This document shows positions 23,299-24,534 of a DNA stretch of 24,534 nucleotides, piece after piece (position 1 is the stretch's first letter; every line of letters begins with the position of its first letter). Below the pieces are notes generated by a model. It was given only the letters and a program-made list of their open reading frames with translations, searched no databases and had not been told where the DNA came from. A program made the position numbers and the translations under genes. Location of the stretch: the NCBI GenBank assembly GCA_937902945.1, contig CALEMD010000042.1, positions 1-24,534 of the forward strand. The letters run 5' to 3'. The DNA comes from an uncultured Erysipelotrichaceae bacterium. Lineage in GTDB: Bacteria; Bacillota_I; Bacilli_A; Erysipelotrichales; Erysipelotrichaceae.

Positions 23299-24534
23299 AT
23301 GAGCATATATATAAGCACCCGAAACAAGAACAGCCGATTTGAATCACACGCAGCTGTTATTCAAGGACTTGCGCCTGACGGCGGTCTTTTTGTTCCTGAG
23401 ACAATCAAGCCTTTTCTAAACCTATGCAGACTGCAGAATCTATCCTATGAAGAGACTGCTTTTGAGATTCTTTCCGCCTTCATGGATGATTACAGTTCTG
23501 AAAATCTCAAGGCATGTATCCACAGCGCATATAAAGATTCATTTGATACAGATAAGATTGCTCCAACTGTTTCTTTTGGCAGCAATGCCCTGCTTGAACT
23601 CTGGCACGGCCCAACCTGCGCCTTCAAGGACATCGCTCTGACTCTTCTTCCTCATCTGATGAGAACTGCCTGCTCAATGGATTATATCGATGATACCATT
23701 GCCATACTGACTGCCACTTCCGGCGACACCGGAAAAGCCGCCATATCCGGTTTCAGCAATGTACCCAATACATCAATTACAGTCTTCTATCCAGAAGACG
23801 GCGTCTCTGATATACAGAAAAGACAGATGCAGACAAGTGTTGGAAACAATGTCAATGTTGTTTCCGTACAGGGTAATTTTGATGACTGTCAAAGAATGGT
23901 TAAAGAAGCATGCAGCAGCCATGAAGTGCTTGAGAGTCTTGACCATGTTCGGATATCCAGTGCAAATTCCATCAACACCGGCCGTCTATTGCCGCAGATT
24001 GTCTACTATGTCACTTCCTATATGGACATGGTGAGAATGAAGAAGATATCCATTGGTGATCCGGTCAACTTCTCTGTTCCTACCGGAAACTTCGGCGATA
24101 TTCTTGCCGGCTATATTGCCAAACTGATCGGGCTGCCTATCAAGCGTCTGATCTGTGCATCCAATTCCAATCATGTTCTAACAGATTTCATCAATACCGG
24201 CATATATAGCATAGACAGACAGTTTCTCAGCACAATGTCCCCATCTATGGATATTCTTATCTCCAGCAATCTGGAAAGACTGCTGTTCCTAATGAGCGGG
24301 CGCAATGAATCATTGGTACAGAAATGCATGCAGTCCCTGCATGACAAAGGCAGCTATGCAGTACCCGATCATCTGAAGCAGACCATTCAATGTCTATTCA
24401 GCGGATATTGGGCAAATGAAGAGCAGTGTGCGCAAGAGATCAGAAGCACATATGAAAACGATCATATATTGATTGATCCGCATACCGCTGTCGGAGCATA
24501 TGCAATGCACGCATATCAAGATGAAACCAGTGAT
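23299..24534 (+). CDS. thrC: Threonine synthase (partial, 3' end outside the window)
   Basis: This PLP enzyme converts O-phosphohomoserine to threonine. 412 residues are visible and the frame is open to the right edge. The family N-terminus is clear (STRNKNSRF, GLAPDGGLFVPE), the PLP-binding lysine is K110 in GPTCAFKD, TSGDTGKAA binds the cofactor phosphate side, and SVPTGNFGDILAGY is conserved. This is the longer form (about 450-500 residues) seen in E. coli and many Firmicutes. The start has AAGGAG 5-6 nt before the ATG. It is divergent from hom, and the two share a regulatory gap of 95 nt. Confidence 0.93.
   Translation, partial: MSIYISTRNKNSRFESHAAVIQGLAPDGGLFVPETIKPFLNLCRLQNLSYEETAFEILSAFMDDYSSENLKACIHSAYKDSFDTDKIAPTVSFGSNALLELWHGPTCAFKDIALTLLPHLMRTACSMDYIDDTIAILTATSGDTGKAAISGFSNVPNTSITVFYPEDGVSDIQKRQMQTSVGNNVNVVSVQGNFDDCQRMVKEACSSHEVLESLDHVRISSANSINTGRLLPQIVYYVTSYMDMVRMKKISIGDPVNFSVPTGNFGDILAGYIAKLIGLPIKRLICASNSNHVLTDFINTGIYSIDRQFLSTMSPSMDILISSNLERLLFLMSGRNESLVQKCMQSLHDKGSYAVPDHLKQTIQCLFSGYWANEEQCAQEIRSTYENDHILIDPHTAVGAYAMHAYQDETSD

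Noticed and set aside
1..24534. tRNA, rRNA, CRISPR arrays, insertion sequences, prophage
   Set aside because: None could be seen on either strand. Nearly all sequence is covered by the genes listed, and the gaps hold only the short sites described.

Overview
This window looks like a chromosomal segment of a low-to-mid-GC Firmicute. The best guess is a gut Erysipelotrichia-type bacterium. That assignment is an inference from three things: the gene order rplJ-rplL-methyltransferase-rpoB-rpoC, a Mollicutes-like Asn at the rifampicin-pocket position of RpoB, and the mix of anaerobe-type genes. Most of the window is housekeeping. I see no tRNA, rRNA, CRISPR array, insertion sequence or prophage.

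Layout. Positions 1-127 hold the 3' end of an unidentified + strand gene. Positions 158-4346 (+) hold a translationally coupled pair: a large two-module ATP-dependent acyl-CoA dehydratase activase (2-hydroxyglutaryl-CoA dehydratase activator family) and a dehydratase-component-like partner. The 4347-4485 gap is a convergent junction with two back-to-back terminators. Positions 4486-14464 (-) hold the ribosomal stalk/RNA polymerase operon, read right to left: promoter, L10 leader RNA, rplJ, rplL, weak terminator, a YbxB/RsmC-like methyltransferase, an internal promoter, rpoB and rpoC. Positions 14486-15826 (-) encode a uracil permease. Positions 16021-17007 (-) hold an accessory ORF6N-domain gene with a phospholipase-D-like tail. 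Positions 17137-19060 (-) hold a HAD phosphatase/phosphomutase and murA. Positions 19149-23203 (-) hold hom, an aspartate kinase gene and asd, joined by 4-nt ATGA overlaps, plus a small membrane-anchored protein. Divergent from hom, thrC starts at 23299 (+) and runs off the window. Together hom, aspartate kinase, asd and thrC cover most of the aspartate-to-threonine pathway.

The most striking observation is that rpoC is broken exactly at its catalytic centre. The N-terminal frame reads through NADFDGD and then meets a stop. The C-terminal frame resumes with PLGEMARAE, lacking the near-universal QMAVHV. Frame arithmetic and a CCA microhomology point to a 19-nt deletion. As written, this polymerase should not work, so an assembly or sequencing error, a mixed population or a second rpoC copy must be considered first. 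Other points worth a second look are a methyltransferase gene whose homology begins at an ACG codon, Asn at RpoB 526 (E. coli numbering), a perfect 14-bp palindrome inside the ORF6N gene, a possibly leaderless HAD-murA transcript, and alternating GAATA half-sites between hom and thrC. I found no convincing evidence of a wholly new multi-gene system here.
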